Below the pieces are notes generated by a model. That model did not search any database. It saw only the letters and a program-made list of their open reading frames with translations, and was not told the DNA's origin. From an uncultured Collinsella sp. (GTDB lineage: Bacteria > Actinomycetota > Coriobacteriia > Coriobacteriales > Coriobacteriaceae), in the NCBI GenBank assembly GCA_900540995.1, contig UQHO01000022.1, positions 1 through 32,542 of the forward strand: 32,542 nucleotides of DNA. The letters run 5' to 3'. This document shows, piece by piece, positions 7,780 through 16,180 of the stretch (position 1 is the stretch's first letter; every line of letters starts with the position of its first letter). The translations under genes and the position numbers were made by a program.

Positions 7780-8742
7780 TTAACCAAACCAATGTTCAAC
7801 TTCGGCGCGCGTGGGAATCGATTGCTGAGCGCCCAGGCGCGACACCGTCACTGCCGAGGCGCGAGCACCCGCAGCCATGCACTCAAAGAGCGGCAAGCCC
7901 TCTAGGCGAGCCGCCGCCAACGCGCCGATAAACGTATCGCCGGCGGCCGTGGTATCGACTACCGTACTCGAAAGTGCCGGCATGCGCAGCAGCTCGCCGT
8001 CATCGCCGAGCGTAACCGACCCGGCGCCGCCCAACGTGATGACCGCAGCTCCGGCGCCCTTGTCGAGCAGCGCATTGAGCGCGGCGACGCAACTCGCATC
8101 ATCCGTGGGCAGAATGCCCGTCAGCACCTGGCACTCGGTCTCGTTGGGGCAGACCAGGTCGACCGCGGACCAGGCCTCCGCAGGCACATCGCAGGCAGGC
8201 GCCGGATTAAAGACTGTATAGAACCCGAGCTCGTGAGCGCAAACAAGCGCCTCGGCCGTCGCTACAAGGTCACATTCACCCTGGGCGATAAAGACGCTTC
8301 CGGCAGCCGGGGCAATCTTGCTGGCGTCACTATCGAGTTCATCGGCCACCAGACGCCTCAGCGCGCGGGCAACGTCCTCGCCCGCAAGCGCATGGTTGGC
8401 GCCCGGCGACAGCACGATGCGGTTGTCTCCCTCGCAGCGAATGATGGTCGCCGTTCCCGTCTCCACATCATCGCGATGCACTACAAAGTCACAGTCCACG
8501 CCGGCGTCTTGGAGCCCCGCCACGAGCGACGCGCCGAACGCGTCGCGACCGACCGCGCCGATCATGTGCGTGCAAGCGCCCATACGCGCGGCAGCTACGG
8601 CCTGATTGGCGCCCTTGCCGCCGGCGTTGGTGATAAACCCGCTGCCGCCGACGGTCTCGCCCGCACGCGGTATGCGCTCGCACGCCACCGAAAGGTCCAT
8701 GTTCATGCTGCCGAACACCGCAACGATGCCGCGATCTGCCAT
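7780..8742 (-). CDS. rbsK: Ribokinase
   Basis: A 320-residue PfkB-family kinase that phosphorylates ribose to ribose-5-phosphate. I chose ATG at 8742 because AGGAGG sits 6 nt upstream; an in-frame start 18 codons earlier lacks support. Signature 1 is 'NAGGKGANQAVAAARMGA' at about 39-56, the substrate-binding 'PNETE' is at 199-203, and signature 2 'DTTAAGDTF' at 263-271 carries the catalytic Asp269. It is the first gene of a two-gene unit with the nucleoside hydrolase, which indicates ribonucleoside salvage. No ribose transporter lies in the window. Confidence 0.93.
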   Translation of the reverse strand: MADRGIVAVFGSMNMDLSVACERIPRAGETVGGSGFITNAGGKGANQAVAAARMGACTHMIGAVGRDAFGASLVAGLQDAGVDCDFVVHRDDVETGTATIIRCEGDNRIVLSPGANHALAGEDVARALRRLVADELDSDASKIAPAAGSVFIAQGECDLVATAEALVCAHELGFYTVFNPAPACDVPAEAWSAVDLVCPNETECQVLTGILPTDDASCVAALNALLDKGAGAAVITLGGAGSVTLGDDGELLRMPALSSTVVDTTAAGDTFIGALAAARLEGLPLFECMAAGARASAVTVSRLGAQQSIPTRAEVEHWFG

Positions 8743-8929
8743 GGAAACCTCCTCATCTGCGGGCCTTATGCCCACCGCCAGCCGTCGATCGTGCACTCTC
8801 GCACCCCCTATAACTTTAGTTCACTTTGATGTGGACGCGCGCTTGAGCTTGCGCCAGCAGCAAGCATTCACAGGAGCAGGCAGCTACAATGAAGGCGTGC
8901 TGATTATTCTCGTCATTGGATGATGTTTT

Positions 8930-11146
8930 ATGGAACAACTCTCGCAATCGGGCTCGCGCGGTCGACGCCGCACGGGCAACGAGCCGGCGCCGCACGAACG
9001 CGTGAAGGGCGAACGCCGTGCCAACGAACCGCGACACACCGTGAGCCCCCATCGTGCTTCTGCCAACAACGCGGGCCGCGCCAACACTCCCGCCGAGGAG
9101 CAGACGCCTGCTCGCCCTAAGTCCCGCTACATCCCTGCCCTTGACGGCCTGCGCACGCTTGCCGTCGTCGCGGTGGTGCTCTATCACCTCAACCTCACGT
9201 GGGCGCAGGGCGGTCTGCTCGGCGTCACGATCTTCTTTGTGCTTTCGGGCTATCTGATCACGCGCTTGCTGCTCAACGAAGTCGCTAAGACCGGACGCAT
9301 CGACCTCAAGAGCTTCTGGATTCGCCGCATCCGTCGCCTGGTCCCCGCCGTGGTAACGGTAGTGTTTGTAACCTGCGCGCTGTGCACTATCTTTAACCAC
9401 GTGATGCTCACCAAGATGCGCCCCGACATCCTGCCGTCGCTGCTGTTCTTCAACAACTGGTGGCAGATTGCCCAAAACGTCTCGTACTTCAATGCTCTGG
9501 GCGACCCCTCGCCGCTCACGCACTTTTGGTCGCTTGCCATCGAGGAACAGTTCTACCTGATTTGGCCGCCACTGCTGTTTGCCATGGTATCCATGCATGT
9601 GAGCAAGCCCAACACGCGCCGCGTGGTTCTGGGCTTGGCTGCTGTCTCCGCCATCGCCATGATGGTGCTCTATAACCCCGCCGCCGACCCCAGCCGCGTG
9701 TACTACGGCACCGACACCCGTGTGTTCTCGCTGCTGCTGGGTGCCTGGATGGCCTTTATCCCCGATCGCGACCTGGCGCCGGTGCGTCTCGCTCGTCGTT
9801 TGGGGCTCAATCGCCTAGCTGGCGCCGCCAAGCACGGCAAGAACGCCGAGGGCAAGCCTGGCGAGAAGGCCGACGAAGCAGCCGAGACCGCCCCGGCACA
9901 GCCGAGCGCCCTCGTGCGTTTTTGGTCCTCGCCCGCATCCATCGATGTGTTGGGCGTCGTGGGTCTGGTTGGCCTTGCCGCCATGGTCGCGCTCACCAAC
10001 GGCTACACTGCCTTCCAGTATCGCGGAGGCACACTGCTGTGCTCGATCCTCACGCTCATGGTCATCGCGGCCTGCGTGCAGCCCCAGGGAATGGTTGCCC
10101 GCGCGCTGTCCGCCGAGCCGCTCGTGTGGGTTGGCAAGCGCTCGTACAGCATCTACCTGTGGCACTATCCCCTGCTGTTGCTCATGAACCCGGTCGCCAA
10201 CATCAACGATACACCGTGGTGGCAGTACATTTTGCAGGTGCTGTTGGTGGTCGCCGTGGCCGAATGCTCATATCGCTTTATCGAGACGCCGTTTAGGAAG
10301 GGCGCCTTCGGCCGCACCGTATCCGAGTTCCGCGATGGCACCACCACGCCCGCCAACTGGGTGCGCGCGCACGTCCCTGCCTGCGCAGCCTGCGCTGTCG
10401 TGTTGGTCGTTGCACTGGGCGGCCTGATCTTTGTGCCCGAGACGTCTGCGCTGAGCGGCGAGGGCGCCGAGGTTCTGAACAAGGAAGCCAAAAACACCGC
10501 ACCGAAAGACCAGCAAGCGGCCGACGACACCGATAAGGACAACGACGGCTTCCCCGACGGCTCCTACGACCTGTTGATGATCGGTGACTCCGTGTCGCTG
10601 CGTGCCGTGGACGCCTTTGACGGTGTGTTCCCGCGCAGCCATATCGATGCCGAAAAGGGCCGCCAGTTCGATGCGGGCCGTGCGACATTTGAGGGCTATA
10701 TCCAGCAGAACCTTGCCGGCAAGATCGTGGTCTTTGCACTGGGCACCAACGGCTTGGTAACCGACGACCAGATCGACGCCATCATGGCCGATGCAGGAGA
10801 TAAGCGTATTGTGGTGTTTGTGAACACGCGCAGCCCGCAGCCGTGGGTTGGCTCTACCAACCAGGCCATCGCCAACGCCGCTACGCGCTACAAGAACGTG
10901 CGCGTTATCGATTGGTACGGATACAGCGCTAACCGCAACGACCTGTTCGATGGCGATGGCACGCACCTATCGACCACTGGCGTGACTGAGTACCTCAACT
11001 TGATCCACGATGCCGTCAAGAAGGACCTGCCCGTACACCCCGAGGATCACGTCAACGATCCGCAGCCGGCAGCCGTCAAGTCTGCCACCGACGCGCTCGT
11101 CAATGCGCTCGCTCTCAAGCCGCACAAGCTGGGCACCGACAAGTAG
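8930..11146 (+). CDS. OatA-like peptidoglycan/surface-polymer O-acyltransferase (AT3 plus SGNH)
   Basis: A 738-residue membrane enzyme. A basic, Pro-rich cytoplasmic N-terminus (1-65) precedes an acyltransferase-3 domain with about ten to eleven membrane segments; the family's catalytic His is His86 in 'VVLYHLN'. A charged cytosolic loop lies near 290-325. An extracellular SGNH domain starts after about residue 490, with GDS at 552-554 (nucleophile Ser554) and the DxxH pair Asp676/His679. By family knowledge it moves acyl groups, usually acetyl, across the membrane to muramic acid or another surface polymer, which can give lysozyme resistance. The start has a weak ribosome binding site. It is flanked by divergent and convergent genes, so it is probably a single unit. 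Confidence 0.9.
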   Translation: MEQLSQSGSRGRRRTGNEPAPHERVKGERRANEPRHTVSPHRASANNAGRANTPAEEQTPARPKSRYIPALDGLRTLAVVAVVLYHLNLTWAQGGLLGVTIFFVLSGYLITRLLLNEVAKTGRIDLKSFWIRRIRRLVPAVVTVVFVTCALCTIFNHVMLTKMRPDILPSLLFFNNWWQIAQNVSYFNALGDPSPLTHFWSLAIEEQFYLIWPPLLFAMVSMHVSKPNTRRVVLGLAAVSAIAMMVLYNPAADPSRVYYGTDTRVFSLLLGAWMAFIPDRDLAPVRLARRLGLNRLAGAAKHGKNAEGKPGEKADEAAETAPAQPSALVRFWSSPASIDVLGVVGLVGLAAMVALTNGYTAFQYRGGTLLCSILTLMVIAACVQPQGMVARALSAEPLVWVGKRSYSIYLWHYPLLLLMNPVANINDTPWWQYILQVLLVVAVAECSYRFIETPFRKGAFGRTVSEFRDGTTTPANWVRAHVPACAACAVVLVVALGGLIFVPETSALSGEGAEVLNKEAKNTAPKDQQAADDTDKDNDGFPDGSYDLLMIGDSVSLRAVDAFDGVFPRSHIDAEKGRQFDAGRATFEGYIQQNLAGKIVVFALGTNGLVTDDQIDAIMADAGDKRIVVFVNTRSPQPWVGSTNQAIANAATRYKNVRVIDWYGYSANRNDLFDGDGTHLSTTGVTEYLNLIHDAVKKDLPVHPEDHVNDPQPAAVKSATDALVNALALKPHKLGTDK

Positions 11147-11202
11147 CCCGCAGCAAACAACCCAAAATCACTCTTTTCGAGCCGGCCCCAAGAGGTCGTG
11201 GG

Positions 11203-11238
11203 CAAAAAAACAGGCCGCAGCCCATCGCTGCGGCCTGT
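11203..11238 (-). terminator. Terminator of the magnesium-transport operon
   Basis: A perfect 11-bp stem ACAGGCCGCAG / CTGCGGCCTGT (11210-11220 and 11228-11238) with a 7-nt loop. On the minus strand it is followed by TTTTTTT (11204-11210), 20 bp after the transporter stop. Confidence 0.9.
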
Positions 11239-11257
11239 TCGGAAGCAAAAGTGGGCG

Positions 11258-12520
11258 TTAAGCGCTGTAGCCCATCGCCTGCAGAACAAACATGACGACC
11301 GTGAGCACCGTAATCACACCGATAGTCGCCCAAGTGAGCACATTCCACACGCGGCCGTTGCGGTTGGCACCCATAATGTGACGGTCGGCTGCGATAACCA
11401 CCTGGAACACCAGAACCACGGGCAACAGCACACCATTGATGACCTGTGAGGTCATCATAATCTGGAACAGATCGACGCCGGGCATAAGCACCAGCACGGC
11501 AGAGATACCGATGATGGCCGTAATGATGCCGCGATAGACCGGGGCCTCGTCCCAGCTGCGGTCGGCACCGCGCTCCCAGCCAAATGCCTCGCAGATAGCG
11601 CTCGACGTAACGCCCGGCAGCACGCAGGCGGCCAAGAAGCTCGCCGCGACCAGGCCCGAGGCAAACAGTACCGTGGACCACTGACCCGCAATAGGCTCCA
11701 ACGCGCGGGCAGCATCGGCGGCATCGCTAATCTGAATACCCGCCGGGAACAACACCGTACCGGTCGTGATGATAATAAAGCCGGCAATGACATCGGCGGC
11801 AAGCGAGCCGCTCACGGTATCGATGCGCTGCAGCACGATATCGTCCTCGCCCGCGTTCTTATCGACCACGTTGTTCTGCGCCAAGAAAATCATCCACGGC
11901 GCGATGGTGGTACCGATCGTTGCGACCACGAGCGACACGTAGTTGGGATCATTTTGAATGTTAGGCACGACCAGGTCGACCGCGACCTCGCCCCAGTTGG
12001 GGCCGGCCATAAACGCGGCGACGACGTAGGTCACGAACACGCAGCTTACCAGCAGCAAAATCTTCTCGATGCGCTGGAAACTGCCCGACATGGTAAGCAT
12101 CCACACCAGCAGCGCCACGAGCGGCACCGAGATGCTCGCCGGCACGCCAAACAGAGCAAGGCCACTCGCGATACCCGCGAACTCCGAGATGGTCACCGCC
12201 GTGTTGGCGATCAACAGCGCCGCCATGGCCAACACGCTCTTGCGCACGCCAAAGCGCTCGCGAATGAGCGACGCCAGGCCCTTACCCGTGACGCATCCGC
12301 AGCGCGCCGCGGTCTCCTGCGTCACGATAAGCAGCACGGTCATGACGGGAAGCATCCAGAGCATCTTGTAGCCATAGCTGGCGCCCGCGCTGGAATACGT
12401 TGCAATGCCGCCGGCGTCATTGCCCGAAAGCGCCGCCAGCAGACCGGGACCCATAGCGCCAAAGATGGCCGCGATGGTCAACTTTTGCTTGGTGCCCGAC
12501 TTTTGCTTGGTATTTTGCAC
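11258..12520 (-). CDS. NRAMP-related magnesium transporter (NRMT-type)
   Basis: A 420-residue protein with about eleven membrane helices. I chose GTG at 12520: AGGTGG overlaps the upstream stop codon just before it, and a longer frame would run into the mgtE-like gene. In classical NRAMP proteins TM1 carries DPGN and TM6 carries MPH; both form the transition-metal site. Here TM1 reads D35-A-G-G38 ('SGNDAGGIATYS') and TM6 reads A207-P-W ('TTIAPWMIF'). Loss of the Asn and the Met is the published hallmark of NRMTs, which carry Mg2+ and Mn2+. The upstream neighbour is MgtE-like, which supports magnesium as substrate. It is the last gene of its operon. Confidence 0.85.
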   Translation of the reverse strand: MQNTKQKSGTKQKLTIAAIFGAMGPGLLAALSGNDAGGIATYSSAGASYGYKMLWMLPVMTVLLIVTQETAARCGCVTGKGLASLIRERFGVRKSVLAMAALLIANTAVTISEFAGIASGLALFGVPASISVPLVALLVWMLTMSGSFQRIEKILLLVSCVFVTYVVAAFMAGPNWGEVAVDLVVPNIQNDPNYVSLVVATIGTTIAPWMIFLAQNNVVDKNAGEDDIVLQRIDTVSGSLAADVIAGFIIITTGTVLFPAGIQISDAADAARALEPIAGQWSTVLFASGLVAASFLAACVLPGVTSSAICEAFGWERGADRSWDEAPVYRGIITAIIGISAVLVLMPGVDLFQIMMTSQVINGVLLPVVLVFQVVIAADRHIMGANRNGRVWNVLTWATIGVITVLTVVMFVLQAMGYSA

Positions 12521-12528
12521 GCGACCAC

Positions 12529-14373
12529 CTAACCAATGACCGACATGGTGAGCAGCACCGCAGCGGCGCAGTACGCCACGCACGAGATCATGACGGCAAT
12601 AACGTTCATGGCGGTGCCCGACGTGTTGAGGTCATGCTCGTCACGCCAGAACAGCACCATCAGGTAAATCACGGCGCTCATGTTGCCAACCAGGCAAATG
12701 ATGGCAGCGATATTAAAGCACCCGGTAAAGAGTTGCTCCTCAAACATGGGCGCATCGGGGAACGCAGCGGTGCGCACCAGCTGGGCGCACAGATAGGTCA
12801 CGAGTGACAGAATCAGGCCCATGCCCGTGCTCTGGAAGAAGAACCCCAGATACGGCTTGGGCTCGTCGTCGTGACCGTCATACTCCAGGAAGTAGTTCTT
12901 GACGAACGACACCATACGCGAGGCAGCCAGCAACACGAGCGGCATGGCGCACATGGGGAACACCACCAAATGCGCGGAGCCGAGTGCCGTTCCCAACACG
13001 GTCGCCATAATGCACGAGGCAATGCCCCACACGACAACCCAGTACTGGCGATGCACAAACCAGCTGAGCACGTTCGTCGAGTCGTCCGACGCGCTATCGC
13101 CCGAGCCGACACCGGCGATCTGCAGGTCCTCCTGATGCTCCTCGGCGATAACATCCATGGCGTCGTCGAAGGTCACGATACCCAGGATATGGCGGTTCTC
13201 GTCGCAGACAGGGATGGCAACCAGGTCGTACTTGGTCATCTCGTCCGTCACGTCTTCCTGGTCCTCGTCGGGCGACACATAGACCAGGTCGCGATAGGCC
13301 AGCTGACCCAGCGTGGCGTCGCGGTCGGCTACGATCAGCGTGCGCAGCGAAAGCACGCCGGTCAGCATGCCGCTCGGATCCTCGGTATAGACGTAGTAGA
13401 CGCTCTCGAAGTCCTCGTCGAGCTCGCGAATCGCCTCGATGGCGTCACCGACCGTTGCCGTGGCGGGCAGGGAGACAAACTCCGAGGTCATGATGCGGCC
13501 GGCGGTATTGTCCTCATACCCCAGCAGGTTACGAATCGCCTTCTCCTCCTTGACGCCCATCAGGCGCAGGAGCTTCTCGGCCTTCTCGTAATCGAGCTCG
13601 TCGATCAGGTCGGCTGCATCGTCCGGGTCCATCATGGCCAGCATCGACGATGCGTCCGTGTCGGACAGGCCCTCGAGCATCTCGGTCATAAGCTCGTCGT
13701 CATCGAACTCCGAGATGGCCTCGGCGGCCTGGGCAGTATCGAGCTGCGCAAACACCTGCGCACGTAGGCGCGGGTCGAGCTGCTCGATAATGTCGGCGAT
13801 GTCGGCAGGATGCAGCTCGCCGAGCGTCTTGTGCGACACCGAGAGTTGAATGTTCTTGGTCGAGCGATCGAGCAGGTCCATGTAGGACCAAGCGATGATG
13901 TCCTCACTGAGCGGCTTGCCCAGGTGCTTCATAAAGCCTTCGACGATATGCTCGAGCGCGGGGCTGATGGCGCGTAGCAGACCGCGGGCACCGACCTCGG
14001 CGCCCAGCAGGCGCAGCTGGTTTTCGCCCGACATGGAAAACTTGATGTCGTTTACGCGCACGACCTTCATGCCCTGCGTGTCAACGATCTGCTTGTTGAG
14101 CACGTCGCGGGCGAGCAGGAGTTCGGTCGGCTGCAGGTACGAAAAACGGATTTCGGTGGCCGACGTCTTAAGGTGTACACCCGTCTCGTCGATACGGTCG
14201 ACCCATTTGCGCCAGCTGATCATAAACGGCGTCTTGCCGGGTCCGCGGAACGCGAGCGACGTCACGTGCGGAAAAACTTCGCCGGTAGCAATACCAAAAT
14301 CGTTGACCACGCCGAGCTTTTCGCCGTCGACGTCCAAGACCGGCAGTTTGAGCATCTCACTCAGATAATTCAA
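12529..14373 (-). CDS. MgtE-like membrane protein with PRC-barrel, MgtE-N and CBS domains
   Basis: A 614-residue protein. The start appears to be TTG at 14373 with GGGGAG 5 nt upstream; ATG at 14355 is possible but poorly placed. A PRC-barrel-like region covers about 1-150. An MgtE N-terminal superhelical domain ('LHPADIADIIEQL...MDPDDAADLIDEL') covers about 185-280, and a CBS pair ('GRIMTSEFVSLP', 'DLVAIPVCDENRHILGIVTFDDAMDVI') about 290-410. Five membrane segments follow to the end. The membrane part keeps 'MPLV' but I cannot see the family's GPxxTxxxD segment that lines the MgtE pore. It may be a divergent Mg2+ channel or a Mg2+/nucleotide-sensing partner of the NRMT protein, whose start lies 8 bp downstream. 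Confidence 0.8.
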   Translation of the reverse strand: MNYLSEMLKLPVLDVDGEKLGVVNDFGIATGEVFPHVTSLAFRGPGKTPFMISWRKWVDRIDETGVHLKTSATEIRFSYLQPTELLLARDVLNKQIVDTQGMKVVRVNDIKFSMSGENQLRLLGAEVGARGLLRAISPALEHIVEGFMKHLGKPLSEDIIAWSYMDLLDRSTKNIQLSVSHKTLGELHPADIADIIEQLDPRLRAQVFAQLDTAQAAEAISEFDDDELMTEMLEGLSDTDASSMLAMMDPDDAADLIDELDYEKAEKLLRLMGVKEEKAIRNLLGYEDNTAGRIMTSEFVSLPATATVGDAIEAIRELDEDFESVYYVYTEDPSGMLTGVLSLRTLIVADRDATLGQLAYRDLVYVSPDEDQEDVTDEMTKYDLVAIPVCDENRHILGIVTFDDAMDVIAEEHQEDLQIAGVGSGDSASDDSTNVLSWFVHRQYWVVVWGIASCIMATVLGTALGSAHLVVFPMCAMPLVLLAASRMVSFVKNYFLEYDGHDDEPKPYLGFFFQSTGMGLILSLVTYLCAQLVRTAAFPDAPMFEEQLFTGCFNIAAIICLVGNMSAVIYLMVLFWRDEHDLNTSGTAMNVIAVMISCVAYCAAAVLLTMSVIG

Positions 14374-14389
14374 TGGTGCTCCCCATCAT
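14357..14389 (-). CDS. Candidate 10-codon leader ORF overlapping the mgtE-like start
   Basis: Reads MMGSTIELSE then TGA. It has the best ribosome binding site here: GGAGG followed by AATT and ATGATG. The reading frame differs from that of the main gene and its stop lies inside the main gene, past the TTG start at 14373. Part of the GGAGG is in the hairpin stem 14397-14425. This arrangement suggests translational coupling or attenuation. Expression is unproven. Confidence 0.45.
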   Translation of the reverse strand: MMGSTIELSE

Positions 14390-14575
14390 AATTCCTCCGG
14401 ACGCGGCCGCGCGTGCGGCGTCCGGGGGCTTCTGGATATGTATACGCATGCGCGGGCGGCACGCCGCTCGACGCTTACACCCCGTGCATGCGCAAAAAGC
14501 ACCTGCATGGGGTCATCGACTGTATGGTCGAGGTTTGGATTTCACCTGTAACCTTTCTCTTGACCCTCATTAACC
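14390..14575 (-). promoter_or_regulatory. Structured 5' leader of the magnesium operon (riboswitch candidate)
   Basis: From the inferred transcription start near 14575 the minus strand can form: P1 GGGTCA/TGACCC (14561-14566 with 14510-14515) enclosing two hairpins, GGTT/AACC (14550-14553 with 14532-14535) and TCGAC/GTCGA (14527-14531 with 14516-14520); an imperfect hairpin CCCCATGCA...TGCACGGGG around TTTTT (about 14480-14512, competing with P1); and CCGGACGC/GCGTCCGG (14418-14425 with 14397-14404) that captures part of the GGAGG. I do not see the conserved blocks of the M-box, yybP-ykoY or other classes I know. The fold was made by eye. Confidence 0.5.
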
Positions 14576-14581
14576 GCAGTA

Positions 14582-14590
14582 ACTATAGCA
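14582..14590 (-). promoter_or_regulatory. Extended -10 promoter of the magnesium operon
   Basis: TG-C-TATAGT on the minus strand (TATAGT at 14582-14587, TG at 14589-14590). No convincing -35. It gives a leader of about 190-200 nt before the mgtE-like start. The region 14591-14665 upstream shows nothing else I can name. Confidence 0.5.
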
Positions 14591-14665
14591 TCAGCATCGC
14601 CCTGCGGCATCGAATTTATGCGCTGCACATTGCAGGCATACCAAACACTGACGCATCCGTGACAT

Positions 14666-14692
14666 AGTCATTGGGGACGTTCTTAAATGACT
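14666..14692. repeat. Dispersed REP-like repeat, GTTC subtype
   Basis: AGTCATTGGGGACGTTCT then TAAATGACT: the ends AGTCATT and AATGACT are inverted. It is preceded on the minus strand by a partial copy, TAGTCATTGGG, whose TAG is the stop codon of the deacetylase-like gene. Related copies lie at 23093-23119 and 26620-26769. Confidence 0.8.
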
Positions 14693-14701
14693 ACCCAATG
14701 A

Positions 14702-16108
14702 CTACTCCGTGGTGTCGTCGTCCTCGGCAAGTTGGGGGAACACGGCGTCCTTGGGCATGGTGACCTTCGTCAGCGAGGTGAGCTTTTTGCTCAGCGACGT
14801 GTCCGTCTTGACCAGGTCGCTGAGCGTCACGATCTTGTAGCCGTCGGCAATGAGGCCGTCGATAATCTGCGGCAGCGCCTCGAGCGTCTGCTCGGCGCAT
14901 TCGTCTCTATCGGTGAGCAGCACGATATTGCCCGGCGTCACCGAATCGAGCACCGTCGAGACCTGCTCGTCGGCACCGTTGAGCAGCCAGTCGCCCGAGT
15001 CAATATTCCACGAGACCACGGCGGAGACCAGGTCCATCGCATCAATCCAGTTTTGCTCGTCAAAGGCAGCGTAGGGAGCACGCAGTAGCATCGTCTTCAC
15101 GCCGGTCGCCGACTTAATCGCATCGGTGCCTTTCGGGATCTGTTCGCGTACCGCCTCACGGTCCTGACCCTTGAGCGAATCGTCGCTGTAGCTGTTGGAT
15201 CCGATCTCGCACCCGGCATCGACAATCGCCTTGGCCGTGGCAGGCGAGGCCTCGGCCGCATCGCCCGAAAGGAAGAACGTCGCGGTGACGCCCTTTTCCT
15301 TGAGCACCTGCAAGATCTGTTTGGTGGCGCCGCTCGGACCCTCGTCAAACGTCAGCGCCACGTACTTTTTGTTGCCCTTGGGCGCCACGCTGGCGCACGC
15401 AACAACGCAATCGGTGGCGGGCACAACCTCGCCGCGGTCTTGCGTCTTGCCCGACTGCTCACCAACCCACACCTCGGAGCGGCCCTGGACACCCCACGTC
15501 TGCACATACTCGATAGCGCCCGTACCCTCGACCTTGAGCTTGGGCTCGATAACCGTAGCCTGAACCTCGTGCTTCTCGTAGGTGTTACGGCCATCCTTGA
15601 CCGTCACCTTCTCGCCGCCCTCAAGTTCGCGGCTACCCCATTTGCCCTGTTTCACGCGCTTGCCGTCGACCTTCACCGACAGCTTTTCGCCCCCATGGCG
15701 CTTGAGCACGCTGTCATCAACGGCCAGCAGGTCGCCTGCGTCGTAGGTGTCAGTCAACTCCTGGTCGTCGATGAGGTTTTGTAGCGTAGAGCCGACGCGC
15801 ACTGCGGTCTTCTGGCCGTTGAGCTCCACGTCCACGCTGCGGTTGACGTAGCCCACGACGGCAGCGATAAACAGCACGAGTGCGCAACCCACGGCGATGA
15901 GCGCATAGGGCAGGCGAGACGAACGACGGGGTGTGCGGCTGTTGCCGATGCGAGCGCTGCGGTCGCTAAAGCCGCGGCTATGGTTGAGATACATCGCGCC
16001 GGGCTTACGGTGACGCTTGCGCTGACCGCTGGGCAGCTGCCCCAGGTCGCGGCGCGCCGTCGGACGCGCACCCGAACGCCCGTTTAAGTTGGATCCGTTT
16101 TGGCGCAT
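14702..16108 (-). CDS. Polysaccharide-deacetylase-like (NodB) protein, probably not a canonical enzyme
   Basis: A 468-residue membrane-anchored protein. The basic, Arg-rich cytoplasmic part (1-67) precedes one transmembrane helix at 68-87, then an extracellular region (about 90-200) resembling the small beta-rich domains of cell-wall proteins, and a NodB domain at 249-433. Family motifs are altered: TFDEGP at 253-258 (usual TFDDGP), SNSYSDD at 304-310 in place of the metal-binding H[ST]xxH, RAPY at 343-346 retained, WNIDSGDW at 367-374 retained, and LLTD at 397-400 in place of LLHD. Both metal His and the late catalytic His are missing. GGGGGAGG lies 4-5 nt before the ATG. It may bind rather than deacetylate peptidoglycan or another glycan. 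Confidence 0.85.
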   Translation of the reverse strand: MRQNGSNLNGRSGARPTARRDLGQLPSGQRKRHRKPGAMYLNHSRGFSDRSARIGNSRTPRRSSRLPYALIAVGCALVLFIAAVVGYVNRSVDVELNGQKTAVRVGSTLQNLIDDQELTDTYDAGDLLAVDDSVLKRHGGEKLSVKVDGKRVKQGKWGSRELEGGEKVTVKDGRNTYEKHEVQATVIEPKLKVEGTGAIEYVQTWGVQGRSEVWVGEQSGKTQDRGEVVPATDCVVACASVAPKGNKKYVALTFDEGPSGATKQILQVLKEKGVTATFFLSGDAAEASPATAKAIVDAGCEIGSNSYSDDSLKGQDREAVREQIPKGTDAIKSATGVKTMLLRAPYAAFDEQNWIDAMDLVSAVVSWNIDSGDWLLNGADEQVSTVLDSVTPGNIVLLTDRDECAEQTLEALPQIIDGLIADGYKIVTLSDLVKTDTSLSKKLTSLTKVTMPKDAVFPQLAEDDDTTE

Positions 16109-16129
16109 ATGCCCTCCCCCATAAACACA

Positions 16130-16159
16130 GCAAGCCGGAGCAACAGGTCTCCGGCTTGC
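16130..16159 (-). terminator. Hairpin terminator after the PRC-barrel gene
   Basis: A perfect 11-bp stem GCAAGCCGGAG / CTCCGGCTTGC with an 8-nt loop, 21 bp after the PRC-barrel stop and 21 bp before the deacetylase-like start. Only TGTGTTTAT follows on the minus strand, so termination may be partial. Confidence 0.6.
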
Positions 16160-16180
16160 CTCCCATCATTTGGTACGTCG

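Noticed and set aside
9815..10165. A frame on the - strand inside the acyltransferase gene
   Set aside because: It overlaps a clear AT3/SGNH protein with catalytic residues in frame, and shows no start signal or family motif.
14390..14575. A known magnesium M-box or manganese yybP-ykoY riboswitch
   Set aside because: The conserved sequence blocks I remember for these classes are not present. A covariance-model search would be decisive.
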